Assembly: GCF_021354595.1 (NCBI RefSeq)
Contig: NZ_JADWYJ010000005.1
Coordinates: 434,001-498,000, forward strand
DNA length: 64,000 bases
Source: Maribellus sp. CM-23
GTDB lineage: Bacteria > Bacteroidota > Bacteroidia > Bacteroidales > Prolixibacteraceae
Direction: 5' to 3'
Shown here: piece by piece, positions 17,833 through 25,669 of the stretch
Layout of the letters: every line of letters starts with the position of its first letter
Numbering within the stretch: the first letter of the stretch is position 1
Notes under the pieces: generated by a model
What the model saw: only the letters and a program-made list of their open reading frames with translations
What the model was told of the DNA's origin: nothing
Databases searched by the model: none
Position numbers and translations under genes: made by a program

Positions 17833-19080
17833 TTATTCATCCAATGGGTTATAAACCGTACCAATAAACAACAACGTATTGGTGGTTCGTTCGCGGATGG
17901 CGAAAATAAACGGTTTGTCAAAGTATACGGTAGGTGTTCCTCCGCCTACTGATGTTAATTCGAATCCGATGGTAGTAACGGCAGCAGCTTCTGTCCCTTC
18001 TTCATTTACATCCACAAAAGTGTTTTGTTTTACGAAAGAAATAAACGTGGCAACATCGCTCAGGTTTGAGAAATCAGCCGCGTTTGGGGAAAATGCATCT
18101 TGCATTCCCAGATTTGTGAGGCTTTCATTCAGTTTTTTCTCGTACTTGAATTTGAATTTCGGCAACAGTACGTTGTATTCCATTTTATCTTCCTGCTGGT
18201 CGAGTCCCGAGGTGATTTCTTCGTAGGTTTCTCCGGTAAATATGGGTAGCATTCCGGGCAGACTTTCGTTGGGTAAAATAAGGTCCATTACAAAATTATC
18301 GCGGCCATAGCTGAGTTCGTATGCCGAGAATCCATTTCCGTTGTATCTTCTTAGCGGAATTCTCCCTGACATGGTAGGAACATCTATGCTTTCTCCGTTG
18401 CTGAGTGTAAAAGGCAAGTCCTCGGTAGCATCTTTTTCAAACTGCTGTGTCCAGTCGCCTTTAAAATACACTGCGTTTAGCAGAAACATTACTGCAGCGC
18501 CTGAAATTTCATTTAAAACCTTGTCGATTTTTCCGTTTGTATGATCCGATGCCCAGCCGTTGATTCGTTTTAAGGTGTTGACCACGTCGCTAAAATCGAC
18601 TCCTTCAATATCTGCCTGGTAATCGGTTTTCATGGCCTCTTTGTACGAAGGTTTTACCGGAAATCCATTTCTGTAAAACATGGCATTGGCCAGGTTAAGC
18701 GTCACTTTGTTGTCGGCTTCAAGTAATTGCTCCACCAGTGTTTGGTAAAGCTCATTTATTTCTTCCTGAGTCAGGTTGTTATAGCCGAGCATGTCGCGCA
18801 TTTGCGTAAAAGTATTGCCACCAGCACCGTTCATGGCCATGTTCAAAGCTATGTTGGCGCTAAGGGGCGAAAGCATCATGTTTTTCTGTTCTTCACCGGC
18901 TACCTCTGTAAAAAGCGAAACGCCAAAATGGTTGCTTCTGGTTAACACCTCGGTGGCGTAGTCGGGAAGTACGATGGATTTGGGCTCCCTGGTTTCGGGT
19001 TGATCGTCGTCGTTGCTTTGCTGGCAGCTTAGCAGCCCCATAATCATGAAGACAAGAAGAAGCGTAACATTTGTTTTCAT
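17833..19080 (-). CDS. Serpin-family serine protease inhibitor, lipoprotein
   Basis: Encodes 415 residues. A lipoprotein signal ends MGLLSC (Cys19). The serpin fold covers about 40-415, with the conserved segments MLSPLSANIALNMAMNGAGG, LNAVYFKGDWTQQF and FDKPFIFAIRE. The reactive-centre hinge VNEEGTEAAAVTTIG (about residues 358-372) has the small residues found in inhibitory serpins. Counting 17 residues from Glu360 puts P1-P1' near Thr376-Ser377, although the loop is about three residues longer than in alpha-1-antitrypsin, so this is approximate. It should protect the cell surface or periplasm from proteases. It is a single gene between two like terminators. Confidence 0.9.
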   Translation of the reverse strand: MKTNVTLLLVFMIMGLLSCQQSNDDDQPETREPKSIVLPDYATEVLTRSNHFGVSLFTEVAGEEQKNMMLSPLSANIALNMAMNGAGGNTFTQMRDMLGYNNLTQEEINELYQTLVEQLLEADNKVTLNLANAMFYRNGFPVKPSYKEAMKTDYQADIEGVDFSDVVNTLKRINGWASDHTNGKIDKVLNEISGAAVMFLLNAVYFKGDWTQQFEKDATEDLPFTLSNGESIDVPTMSGRIPLRRYNGNGFSAYELSYGRDNFVMDLILPNESLPGMLPIFTGETYEEITSGLDQQEDKMEYNVLLPKFKFKYEKKLNESLTNLGMQDAFSPNAADFSNLSDVATFISFVKQNTFVDVNEEGTEAAAVTTIGFELTSVGGGTPTVYFDKPFIFAIRERTTNTLLFIGTVYNPLDE

Positions 19081-19343
19081 CTCATTAAAATTGTTTATTT
19101 AGTTAGTATTCGATGGAACTCCCATGATTTTAATTATACCTGTTTGTGGCAATTCTTCGTCATGGTCGTTTCATAGTCAAGTTTTTGAATGATAGATTTT
19201 TTACTTAGATGGATTTGCTTGGGAAATGGTTGCTTTGTGTTCGGAATTTATTTTACAAAAGAGACTCGTTCTTTATGTATTGATTGAAATAAAGAACGAG
19301 TCTTTAAGCTCAATTTAGGCTGCTCTAAGAGTTGGTAAAACTG
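19081..19343. other. Intergenic region between the serpin and carB genes
   Basis: No gene seen. It should hold the minus-strand serpin promoter. A partly complementary pair, AGACTCGTTCTTTAT (19262-19276) and ATAAAGAACGAGTCT (19291-19305), forms a perfect 15-bp hairpin with a 14-base loop; no long T tract follows. Confidence 0.5.
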
Positions 19344-19383
19344 AAAAAGCTCCGGTCAAACGAATGTTGACCGGAGCTTTTTT
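19344..19383. terminator. Terminator of the carAB operon (bidirectional hairpin)
   Basis: A stem of 16 bp, AAAAAGCTCCGGTCAA (19344-19359), is matched by TTGACCGGAGCTTTTT, with a 7-base loop. It lies 22 bases past the carB stop on the minus strand. The inner stem is the same as in the terminator at 17775. Confidence 0.85.
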
Positions 19384-19404
19384 CTGCTTGCAATTTGGCT
19401 GATA

Positions 19405-22400
19405 CTATTTGTATTCGTCCCAGCTTTTTATTTTGACATCTTCCAGTGTGTATTTGCAAATTGCGTAAAGGAAAGCACTTGCCACACGGGCATTGGTAAT
19501 CAGCGGAATGTTGTAGTCGATGGCACTTCTACGGATGGTATATCCGTTTTTTAACTCCCGATTGGTATGGTTTTTCGGGATGTTGATTACCAGATCGATT
19601 TTCTTCTGTTTAATGTAGTCCAGCGTATTGGGCGACTGTCCTTCTTCGTCGGGCCAGTAAATCAGTGTATTTTCGATGCCATTGTCGCGGAAGAACTTGT
19701 GTGTTCCTTCGGTGGCAAAAATGTTGAAGCCACGCTCTGCCAACATCCGGGCACTGTTGAGCAATTCCAGTTTTCCGCGTGAAGGTCCGGAGGAGATCAG
19801 GATGTTCTTCTTCGGGAAATTGTAGCCTACTGACAGCATTGATTTGAGGATAGCCTCGTAGAAATTCTCCCCGATACAACCTACTTCCCCGGTCGACGAC
19901 ATATCCACACCCAGTACAGGGTCGGCTTTCAGCAAACGTGCAAACGAGAACTGAGGTGCTTTTACTCCCACATAATCCAGTTCAAACAGCGACTTGTCGG
20001 GTTTCGGAACATCGATTCCCAGCATCACTTTGGTCGCAATCTCAATCAGGTTGAGCTTCATTACCTTCGATACAAACGGGAAGCTTCGCGAAGCACGCAG
20101 GTTACATTCAATTACTTTTATGTCGTTGTCTTTAGCCAGGAACTGCATGTTGAAAGGCCCGGTAATTTCGAGACCTTTGGCAATCTGACGGGCAATTTTC
20201 TTCACCCGGCGGATGGTTTCCACGTACAGTTTCTGTGGCGGGAACACGATGGTGGCATCTCCCGAGTGCACCCCGGCAAATTCCACATGTTCCGAAATGG
20301 CATAAGCGATCATTTCTCCGTTGTTGGCCACCGCGTCAATTTCAATTTCCTTGGCATTTTCGATGAACTCTGTTACTACTACCGGATGTTCTTTCGATAC
20401 GTTAGCCGCCATTTCGAGGAAGTGTACCAGCTGATCGGGGTTGGAAACCACGTTCATGGCGGCTCCCGAAAGTACGTACGACGGACGGATCAACACCGGG
20501 TAGCCCACTTCGTCCACAAACTTGTGAATGTCTTCGATGGTAGAAAGCCGTGCCCAGCGTGGCTGGTCTACACCCAGGCTATCCAGTAGCGAAGAAAACT
20601 TCTCGCGGTCTTCCGCATTGTCGATTTTAACCGGCGAAGTTCCCAATACCGGAACATTCTGCCCGTGGAGTTTCATTGCCAGGTTGTTTGGAATCTGTCC
20701 TCCCATCGAAACTACCACTCCGTGCGGATTTTCGAGGTCGTAAATATCCATTACGCGCTCAAAACTCAGCTCATCAAAATAAAGCCGGTCGCAGGTATCG
20801 TAGTCGGTACTCACCGTTTCGGGGTTGTAATTGATCATTACCGCGCGGTAGCCCTGCTCTTTAATAGTGTCGATAGTGTTTACGCTACACCAGTCAAATT
20901 CCACCGAACTTCCGATACGGTAAGCACCGGAGCCGAGGACTATTACCGATTTATGATCTCCTAAATAATGAACATCGTTTTCGGTACCGTTGTGCGTCAG
21001 GTACAGGTAATTGGTTTGAGCCGGATACTCGCCAGCCAGTGTGTCGATCTGTTTTACCACTGGAACAATGCCATTTGCCTTACGGTAATCACGGACACGC
21101 AGTAAATCGCTGAAAATTTCTTTTACCGAACTTTTGATCACCAGCCGGGCAATCTGGAAGTCGGAGAAACCCGCTTGTTTGGCCGCTTTTAGCAGAGGTG
21201 TCGGAAGCTGCTCCAGTTCGTTTACCTGGCGCAGTTCCAGTTTTATTTTGTAAATGTTGTTTAGCTTTTGCAGGAACCAGCGGTCGATCTTGGTCTTTTC
21301 GTGAATCTCGTCGATTGAGTAGCCTTTGTTAAAAGCTTCGGCGATGGCAAAGATCCTGCGGTCGGTCGGGTTGCTCAGCTCTTGTTCTATTTCCTGGATG
21401 TTGATCTCTTCGCGGTTGCCAACAAATCCGTGCATGCCGAGTCCCACCATGCGGATACCTTTCTGAATGGCTTCTTCGAAGGTACGTCCGATGGCCATGA
21501 TTTCGCCCACTGATTTCATTGAGCTACCGATGTTTTTGGAAACGCCTACGAATTTACTCAGGTCCCAGCGCGGGATTTTTACCACACAGTAGTCGAGTGC
21601 GGGTTCAAAAGCGGCAGTGGTAACTTTAGTTACTGAGTTTTTCAGCTGATGCAGGCCGTAACCCAGCCCCAATTTTGCAGCCACAAATGCCAGCGGATAA
21701 CCGGTTGCTTTTGAGGCCAGTGCTGAAGAGCGGGATAGACGTGCGTTTACTTCAATTACGCGGTAGTCTTCCGAATTCGGGTCGAGAGCAAACTGAACGT
21801 TGCATTCGCCCACTACACCTACACGGCGGATGATTTTTATGGAGATTGCTCTCAGTTTATGGTATTCCGAGTTGGAAAGCGTTTGCGAAGGTGCTACCAC
21901 AATACTTTCTCCGGTGTGAATTCCCAGCGGGTCGAAATTCTCCATATTACACACCGTGATACAGTTGTCGTATCTGTCGCGTACTACTTCGTATTCAACT
22001 TCTTTCCAGCCTTTAATCGATTCCTCTACCAGGATTTGCGGGGAATAAGAGAAAGCACTTCCTGCGAGTTTCACCAGTTCTTCTTCGTTTTCGCAGAAGC
22101 CGGAACCAAGTCCTCCGAGGGTGTAAGCAGCACGGATAATGATCGGGAACCCAACTTGTTTTGCCGCCGCTTTGGCCTCTTCCATGTTAGCAGCTGCAAT
22201 GCTTTTAGGTGTTTTTACGTCAATTTCTGCCAACATTTTGGCAAAAATGTCGCGGTCTTCAGTATCGATGATCGATTGCACCGGAGTTCCCACAACTTCC
22301 ACGTTGTATTTTTCGAGTACGCCCGATTTAAAAAGTGCCACTCCGCAGTTAAGCGCAGTCTGGCCACCAAAAGCCAGAAGAATCCCTTGTGGCTTTTCCT

Positions 22401-22635
22401 TTTTTATAACTTCTTCCACAAAATGCGGGGTTACCGGCAAAAAGTAAATCTTGTCGGCAATGTTGTCCGAAGTCTGGATGGTGGCAATGTTCGGGTTGAT
22501 CAAAACCGTTTCAACTCCTTCTTCTTTCAGCGCTTTTAATGCCTGCGAACCTGAATAGTCAAATTCACCGGCCTCGCCAATTTTCAGGGCACCCGAACCC
22601 AGTACGATCGCTTTTTTAATATGTGTATGTATCAT
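19405..22635 (-). CDS. carB: Carbamoyl-phosphate synthase large subunit
   Basis: Encodes 1076 residues, the normal CarB length. Two homologous halves each contain a pre-ATP-grasp and an ATP-grasp domain; the starts are marked by KAIVLGSGALKIGEAGEFDY near the N-terminus and VIVLGSGAYRIGSSVEFDWC near residue 560. A C-terminal MGS-like allosteric domain occupies the last 130 residues (ILISSGPSRGKLELLNSARM). It makes carbamoyl phosphate from bicarbonate, ATP and ammonia delivered by CarA, for pyrimidines and arginine. It is separated from carA by an unrelated small gene. Confidence 0.96.
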   Translation of the reverse strand: MIHTHIKKAIVLGSGALKIGEAGEFDYSGSQALKALKEEGVETVLINPNIATIQTSDNIADKIYFLPVTPHFVEEVIKKEKPQGILLAFGGQTALNCGVALFKSGVLEKYNVEVVGTPVQSIIDTEDRDIFAKMLAEIDVKTPKSIAAANMEEAKAAAKQVGFPIIIRAAYTLGGLGSGFCENEEELVKLAGSAFSYSPQILVEESIKGWKEVEYEVVRDRYDNCITVCNMENFDPLGIHTGESIVVAPSQTLSNSEYHKLRAISIKIIRRVGVVGECNVQFALDPNSEDYRVIEVNARLSRSSALASKATGYPLAFVAAKLGLGYGLHQLKNSVTKVTTAAFEPALDYCVVKIPRWDLSKFVGVSKNIGSSMKSVGEIMAIGRTFEEAIQKGIRMVGLGMHGFVGNREEINIQEIEQELSNPTDRRIFAIAEAFNKGYSIDEIHEKTKIDRWFLQKLNNIYKIKLELRQVNELEQLPTPLLKAAKQAGFSDFQIARLVIKSSVKEIFSDLLRVRDYRKANGIVPVVKQIDTLAGEYPAQTNYLYLTHNGTENDVHYLGDHKSVIVLGSGAYRIGSSVEFDWCSVNTIDTIKEQGYRAVMINYNPETVSTDYDTCDRLYFDELSFERVMDIYDLENPHGVVVSMGGQIPNNLAMKLHGQNVPVLGTSPVKIDNAEDREKFSSLLDSLGVDQPRWARLSTIEDIHKFVDEVGYPVLIRPSYVLSGAAMNVVSNPDQLVHFLEMAANVSKEHPVVVTEFIENAKEIEIDAVANNGEMIAYAISEHVEFAGVHSGDATIVFPPQKLYVETIRRVKKIARQIAKGLEITGPFNMQFLAKDNDIKVIECNLRASRSFPFVSKVMKLNLIEIATKVMLGIDVPKPDKSLFELDYVGVKAPQFSFARLLKADPVLGVDMSSTGEVGCIGENFYEAILKSMLSVGYNFPKKNILISSGPSRGKLELLNSARMLAERGFNIFATEGTHKFFRDNGIENTLIYWPDEEGQSPNTLDYIKQKKIDLVINIPKNHTNRELKNGYTIRRSAIDYNIPLITNARVASAFLYAICKYTLEDVKIKSWDEYK

Positions 22636-22703
22636 GATAACTATTGATTTTCGAATGATGATTAACGATTGAAGATTTTTGATTGAGTGGCCTCAATGCA
22701 ACC

Positions 22704-23078
22704 TTAATCGTTGTGTTCTACACTTCTGTTCTTTTTTGCTGTTTCAATGCTTTTAACAAAGATGGATATCAATTCGTTGTTCTCAATAAAACATTCTTCC
22801 AGTAAATCTACTGTCTTAGTAAGGCCGGAATACTTTATAATCTTGAGTGCAACAAAGGTTTCCCTAAGTTCTTTAAGGCAAATGCTCATTTTATGAATGA
22901 AATCTTTTTTAGATTCAGCACTCTGAGCTTCGCCATAATTCAGAGCAGGAGATGTTCCTGAACGGACAATTTGATTTTGCATGTGACTGCCAACCGGAGA
23001 ATGCGGTAATGTTTCTGCCAGCCTGATAATCATAGCTGCGAACTTTATCAACCTTTCCTCCAAATCAAATCTGTTCAT
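22704..23078 (-). CDS. Four-helix-bundle protein (23S rRNA intervening-sequence type)
   Basis: Encodes 124 residues, almost wholly alpha-helical. The pattern (FDLEERLIKFAAMIIRLAET, then HMQNQIVRSGTSPALNYGEA, then FIHKMSICLKELRETFVALK) is that of the four-helix-bundle family first seen inside 23S rRNA intervening sequences. The family forms pentamers, and its function is unknown. Here it lies between carA and carB with gaps of 49 and 68 bases, both rich in AT and ATCGTTAATCG-like motifs. It looks inserted into the carAB operon and probably rides on its transcript. Confidence 0.85.
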   Translation of the reverse strand: MNRFDLEERLIKFAAMIIRLAETLPHSPVGSHMQNQIVRSGTSPALNYGEAQSAESKKDFIHKMSICLKELRETFVALKIIKYSGLTKTVDLLEECFIENNELISIFVKSIETAKKNRSVEHND

Positions 23079-23127
23079 CTCTTTTTTTCGTTCTTAATTC
23101 TTAAATCGTTAATCGATATTCTGCGGT

Positions 23128-24213
23128 TCAAACCTGTTTTTTGTATTCCACAATATTTTTGATGAACTCGTCGAACAAAAACTCGGTGTCAGTTGGGCCG
23201 CTCGATGCCTCGGGGTGGAACTGAGTAGAGAAGAACGGCTTGGTTTTGTGCCTGATTCCTTCGTTGGTCTCGTCGTTCACGTTGGTGAACAATGGCTCCC
23301 AGTCTGCCGGCAATGTTTTGGTGGCTACCGCAAACCCGTGGTTCTGGGAAGTGATGTAACATTTGTTGGTCCCTTCCAGAAGTACCGGCTGGTTGTGGCT
23401 GCGGTGACCGTATTTCAGTTTGTAAGTGTCAGCTCCGGCAGCGCGCGCCAGCAGCTGGTTTCCGAGGCAAATCCCCATAATCGGTTTCTCTTCGGCAATC
23501 ACTGTTTTGATGTATTCTACAGTGGCATCGCACATGGCCGGGTCGCCGGGTCCGTTGGAGATAAATACGCCGTCGTATTCTTCTCCTGTAAAATCGTAAT
23601 CCCACGGAACACGGATTACGGTGGCATTCCGGTCGATGAGGCAGCGGATAATGTTGTTTTTTACCCCGCAATCGATCAGCACTACTTTGTGTTCCCCTTC
23701 GCCATAAACTTCGCGTTCTTTGCAGCTGGCAACGGCAACCAGGTTTTCCTTGTTGGGATCGTAGAAGTCGATTTCTTCATCAAATTCGATTTTTCCCAGC
23801 ATCGAACCTTTCTCACGTAAAATTTTTGTTAAGGCTCTGGTGTCGATGTCGAATAAGCCCGGAACTTCGTATTCTTTCAACCAGTCGGATAAGCTTTTTT
23901 CAGCATTCCAGTGACTGAACTCAAACGAATAGTCAGAAATGATCAAACCAGTGATATGCAGTTTGTTCGATTCGTAAAATTTATGGATCCCGTTTTCTTT
24001 TTGGTTGAACGGAACGCCGTAATTCCCAATCATTGGGTAAGTCGAAACCAGAATCTGGCCTGTGTACGACGGATCAGTCAAACTCTCGGGATAACCGGTC
24101 ATTGCTGTATAAAACACTACCTCTCCAGCGACTGATTTTTCGCTTCCGAACGATTTTCCAACGAAAACAGTTCCGTCCTCCAATGTTAATTTTGCCTGTC
24201 TTACTTTAAACAT
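23128..24213 (-). CDS. carA: Carbamoyl-phosphate synthase small subunit (glutaminase)
   Basis: Encodes 361 residues. The N-terminal CarA domain (about 1-150) is followed by a class I glutamine amidotransferase domain (about 165-355). The nucleophile is in GICLGNQLLARA, with His and Glu of the triad in FHPEASSGP. It hydrolyses glutamine and channels ammonia to CarB. A terminator-like hairpin with eight T lies just upstream of its start codon, suggesting transcription attenuation. The divergent neighbour is argR. Confidence 0.95.
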   Translation of the reverse strand: MFKVRQAKLTLEDGTVFVGKSFGSEKSVAGEVVFYTAMTGYPESLTDPSYTGQILVSTYPMIGNYGVPFNQKENGIHKFYESNKLHITGLIISDYSFEFSHWNAEKSLSDWLKEYEVPGLFDIDTRALTKILREKGSMLGKIEFDEEIDFYDPNKENLVAVASCKEREVYGEGEHKVVLIDCGVKNNIIRCLIDRNATVIRVPWDYDFTGEEYDGVFISNGPGDPAMCDATVEYIKTVIAEEKPIMGICLGNQLLARAAGADTYKLKYGHRSHNQPVLLEGTNKCYITSQNHGFAVATKTLPADWEPLFTNVNDETNEGIRHKTKPFFSTQFHPEASSGPTDTEFLFDEFIKNIVEYKKQV

Positions 24214-24227
24214 ATTCCGATATGATA

Positions 24228-24268
24228 TTAAAAAAAATGCGTTTGTTCTAAAATCGACAAACGCATTT
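24228..24268 (-). promoter_or_regulatory. carA: Attenuator-like terminator in the carA leader
   Basis: On the minus strand a perfect 12-bp stem (AAATGCGTTTGT, plus positions 24235-24246 paired with 24257-24268) with a 10-base loop is followed by an unbroken T run, ending about 15 bases before the carA ATG at 24213. No minus-strand gene lies upstream that it could serve, because argR diverges. It therefore most likely regulates read-through into carA. Confidence 0.7.
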
Positions 24269-24327
24269 CAGTTCTCTTCTATAGATATTTTCTGATAAGT
24301 ATTCCACATAAATAATGATCGTAACAT
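24268..24327 (-). CDS. Candidate 19-residue leader peptide before carA
   Basis: On the minus strand an ATG at 24327 opens a 19-codon frame (MLRSLFMWNTYQKISIEEN). Its TGA stop touches the first base of the attenuator stem. Position between the predicted promoter and the terminator hairpin is what a leader-peptide mechanism would need. The peptide has only one Arg, so ribosome stalling on arginine codons is not obvious. Could be chance. Confidence 0.3.
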   Translation of the reverse strand: MLRSLFMWNTYQKISIEEN

Positions 24328-24349
24328 TAAGCCAAAATCAAAATCGTTG

Positions 24350-24357
24350 CAAAAATA
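24350..24357 (-). promoter_or_regulatory. Predicted -7 element for carA
   Basis: TATTTTTG on the minus strand is a full match to TAnnTTTG. It would start transcription near 24343 and give a leader of about 130 bases. No clear -33 TTTG is present. Confidence 0.5.
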
Positions 24358-24416
24358 GTAATTATTCTGAATAAATTAGTTTGATTCTAAATTGAAATGA
24401 ATATTTTTACATCGAA

Positions 24417-24434
24417 AATGAATATTTATTCAAT
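24417..24434 (+). promoter_or_regulatory. ARG box over the argR start codon
   Basis: AATGAATATTTATTCAAT agrees at all but the first position with the general ARG box consensus TNTGAATWWWWATTCANW. It overlaps the preferred argR start ATG at 24433, so ArgR probably represses its own gene and may affect the divergent carA promoter about 60 bases away. Confidence 0.65.
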
Positions 24435-24912
24435 GAAGAATAAAGTACAAAGACAACTTGAAATCAGAAAAATAATTCAGAACGGGAAGGTTCAGAGTCA
24501 GGAAGAATTGTTGGGTACTTTGAAGAGCAAAGGTTACGAGCTGACACAGGCAACCCTCTCGCGCGACCTGAAGGTTTTGCAGGTGGCCAAAGTGCCGCAT
24601 CCGGTGCTGGGATATATTTATACCATTCCCGAAAACGGAGCCCCTGTTTCGCTGGCAGAGCAAACGCGGGTGAATTACCTGGCCGATGGTTTCAAGGATT
24701 TGCAATTCTCGGGTAGCCTGGCGGTTTTGAGAACTCTGCCGGGTTATGCAAGCAGTATTGCGGCTGTCATTGATAGTTCAAATACATGGGAGATCATCGG
24801 CACAGTGGCGGGTGATGATACCATATTAATTATACAGAGGGAAGGAATTTCAAAAAGTGATTTGATGGAGGCATTAGTGAAAATAATGCCAAAGCTGAAA
24901 GAAAAGTTATAA
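24433..24912 (+). CDS. argR: Arginine repressor ArgR
   Basis: Encodes 159 residues from the ATG at 24433, which gives the usual ArgR N-terminus (KNKVQRQLEIRKIIQNGKVQ). ATGs at 24397 and 24418 are also in frame, but the ARG box lies across that extension. The winged-helix DNA-binding domain covers about 1-70 (SKGYELTQATLSRDLKVLQV), and the arginine-binding hexamerisation domain covers about 85-155. It should sense arginine and regulate the cluster it heads, plus carAB across the divergent gap. The GNAT gene follows after 8 bases. Confidence 0.93.
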   Translation: MKNKVQRQLEIRKIIQNGKVQSQEELLGTLKSKGYELTQATLSRDLKVLQVAKVPHPVLGYIYTIPENGAPVSLAEQTRVNYLADGFKDLQFSGSLAVLRTLPGYASSIAAVIDSSNTWEIIGTVAGDDTILIIQREGISKSDLMEALVKIMPKLKEKL

Positions 24913-24920
24913 GAACAAGC

Positions 24921-25577
24921 ATGAAAAGTTTGGATAATATTAAGGTTGAGGTGGCCAGTGAGGAACACCTCAAATTTGTTGACGATATAAACGATGCCAT
25001 TGATGAAGCCTCGAAAAAGAGGGGAACGGGTATCGCTCGCCGAACATATGAATATCTCTCTTCCAAAATGCAGGAGGGGAAAGCCATTATTGCTATTGAA
25101 GGGGAACAGTTTGCTGGGTTTTGCTATATCGAGACCTGGCAGGAAAAAGGTTTTGTAGCCAACTCGGGTTTGATTGTGCGTGAAGAGTACCGCGGAATTG
25201 GCCTGGCTAAAGCCATTAAAAAGAAAGCCTTTGAGCTTTCGCGGCAAAAGTATCCGAATTCAAAAATATTTGGTTTGACCACCGGTTTGGCGGTAATGAA
25301 GATTAATCACGAGTTGGGATACCGCCCGGTAACATTTTCTGAGTTAACTTTGGATGACCAGTTTTGGAAGGGATGCCAGGGGTGTGTGAATCACGATATA
25401 CTGGAGCGGACAGGCCGTAGTAAATGTTTGTGTACCGGCATGTTGTACGATCCGGCCTGGGAAAAACCGGTAGTTAATGGTAGTCCGATTAAAAAGCGCA
25501 GTCTTTTGGATCTGATTCCGCGGATTAAGCCGGGTTTGGCAAATAAAAAGAACAAATTACTGAAAAAGAATAAATAA
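24921..25577 (+). CDS. GNAT acyltransferase, probable acylglutamate synthase
   Basis: Encodes 218 residues. A GNAT fold covers about 10-150, with the acyl-CoA pyrophosphate loop in REEYRGIGLAKAI. A Cys-rich segment follows (CQGCVNHDILERTGRSKCLC, residues about 153-172, four Cys), then a basic tail rich in Lys. It lies directly between argR and argG, and no ArgA or ArgJ is in the cluster. GNATs at this position in Bacteroidetes have been proposed as the missing N-acyl(acetyl or succinyl)glutamate synthase. The substrate is therefore inferred from context; the four-Cys region could bind metal. Confidence 0.7.
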   Translation: MKSLDNIKVEVASEEHLKFVDDINDAIDEASKKRGTGIARRTYEYLSSKMQEGKAIIAIEGEQFAGFCYIETWQEKGFVANSGLIVREEYRGIGLAKAIKKKAFELSRQKYPNSKIFGLTTGLAVMKINHELGYRPVTFSELTLDDQFWKGCQGCVNHDILERTGRSKCLCTGMLYDPAWEKPVVNGSPIKKRSLLDLIPRIKPGLANKKNKLLKKNK

Positions 25578-25650
25578 GAGAGTGACCGCACTGTAGAGGG
25601 AACAGACAGCTACAGATTACCTGGAGGGAGTAAGTTTTGCTGTCACTCTT
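25578..25650 (+). promoter_or_regulatory. Structured RNA leader before argG
   Basis: An outer 8-bp perfect stem AGAGTGAC (25579-25586) / GTCACTCT (25642-25649) can gain one G-T pair at its base. It encloses a perfect 6-bp stem CTGTAG (25591-25596) / CTACAG (25610-25615) and an unpaired 26-base arm. It begins right after the GNAT stop and ends 20 bases before the argG start. No T tract follows, so control of translation or RNA processing is more likely than termination. Confidence 0.45.
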
Positions 25651-25669
25651 CTTTCAAGAAAAATATATC

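Noticed and set aside
21859..22539. A 226-codon open frame on the plus strand.
   Set aside because: Antisense to carB, whose identity is certain; the product is Phe/Ser/Arg-rich and matches no family.
24397..24432. An upstream in-frame ATG for argR.
   Set aside because: The ARG box lies over this part and the shorter product has the usual ArgR N-terminus.
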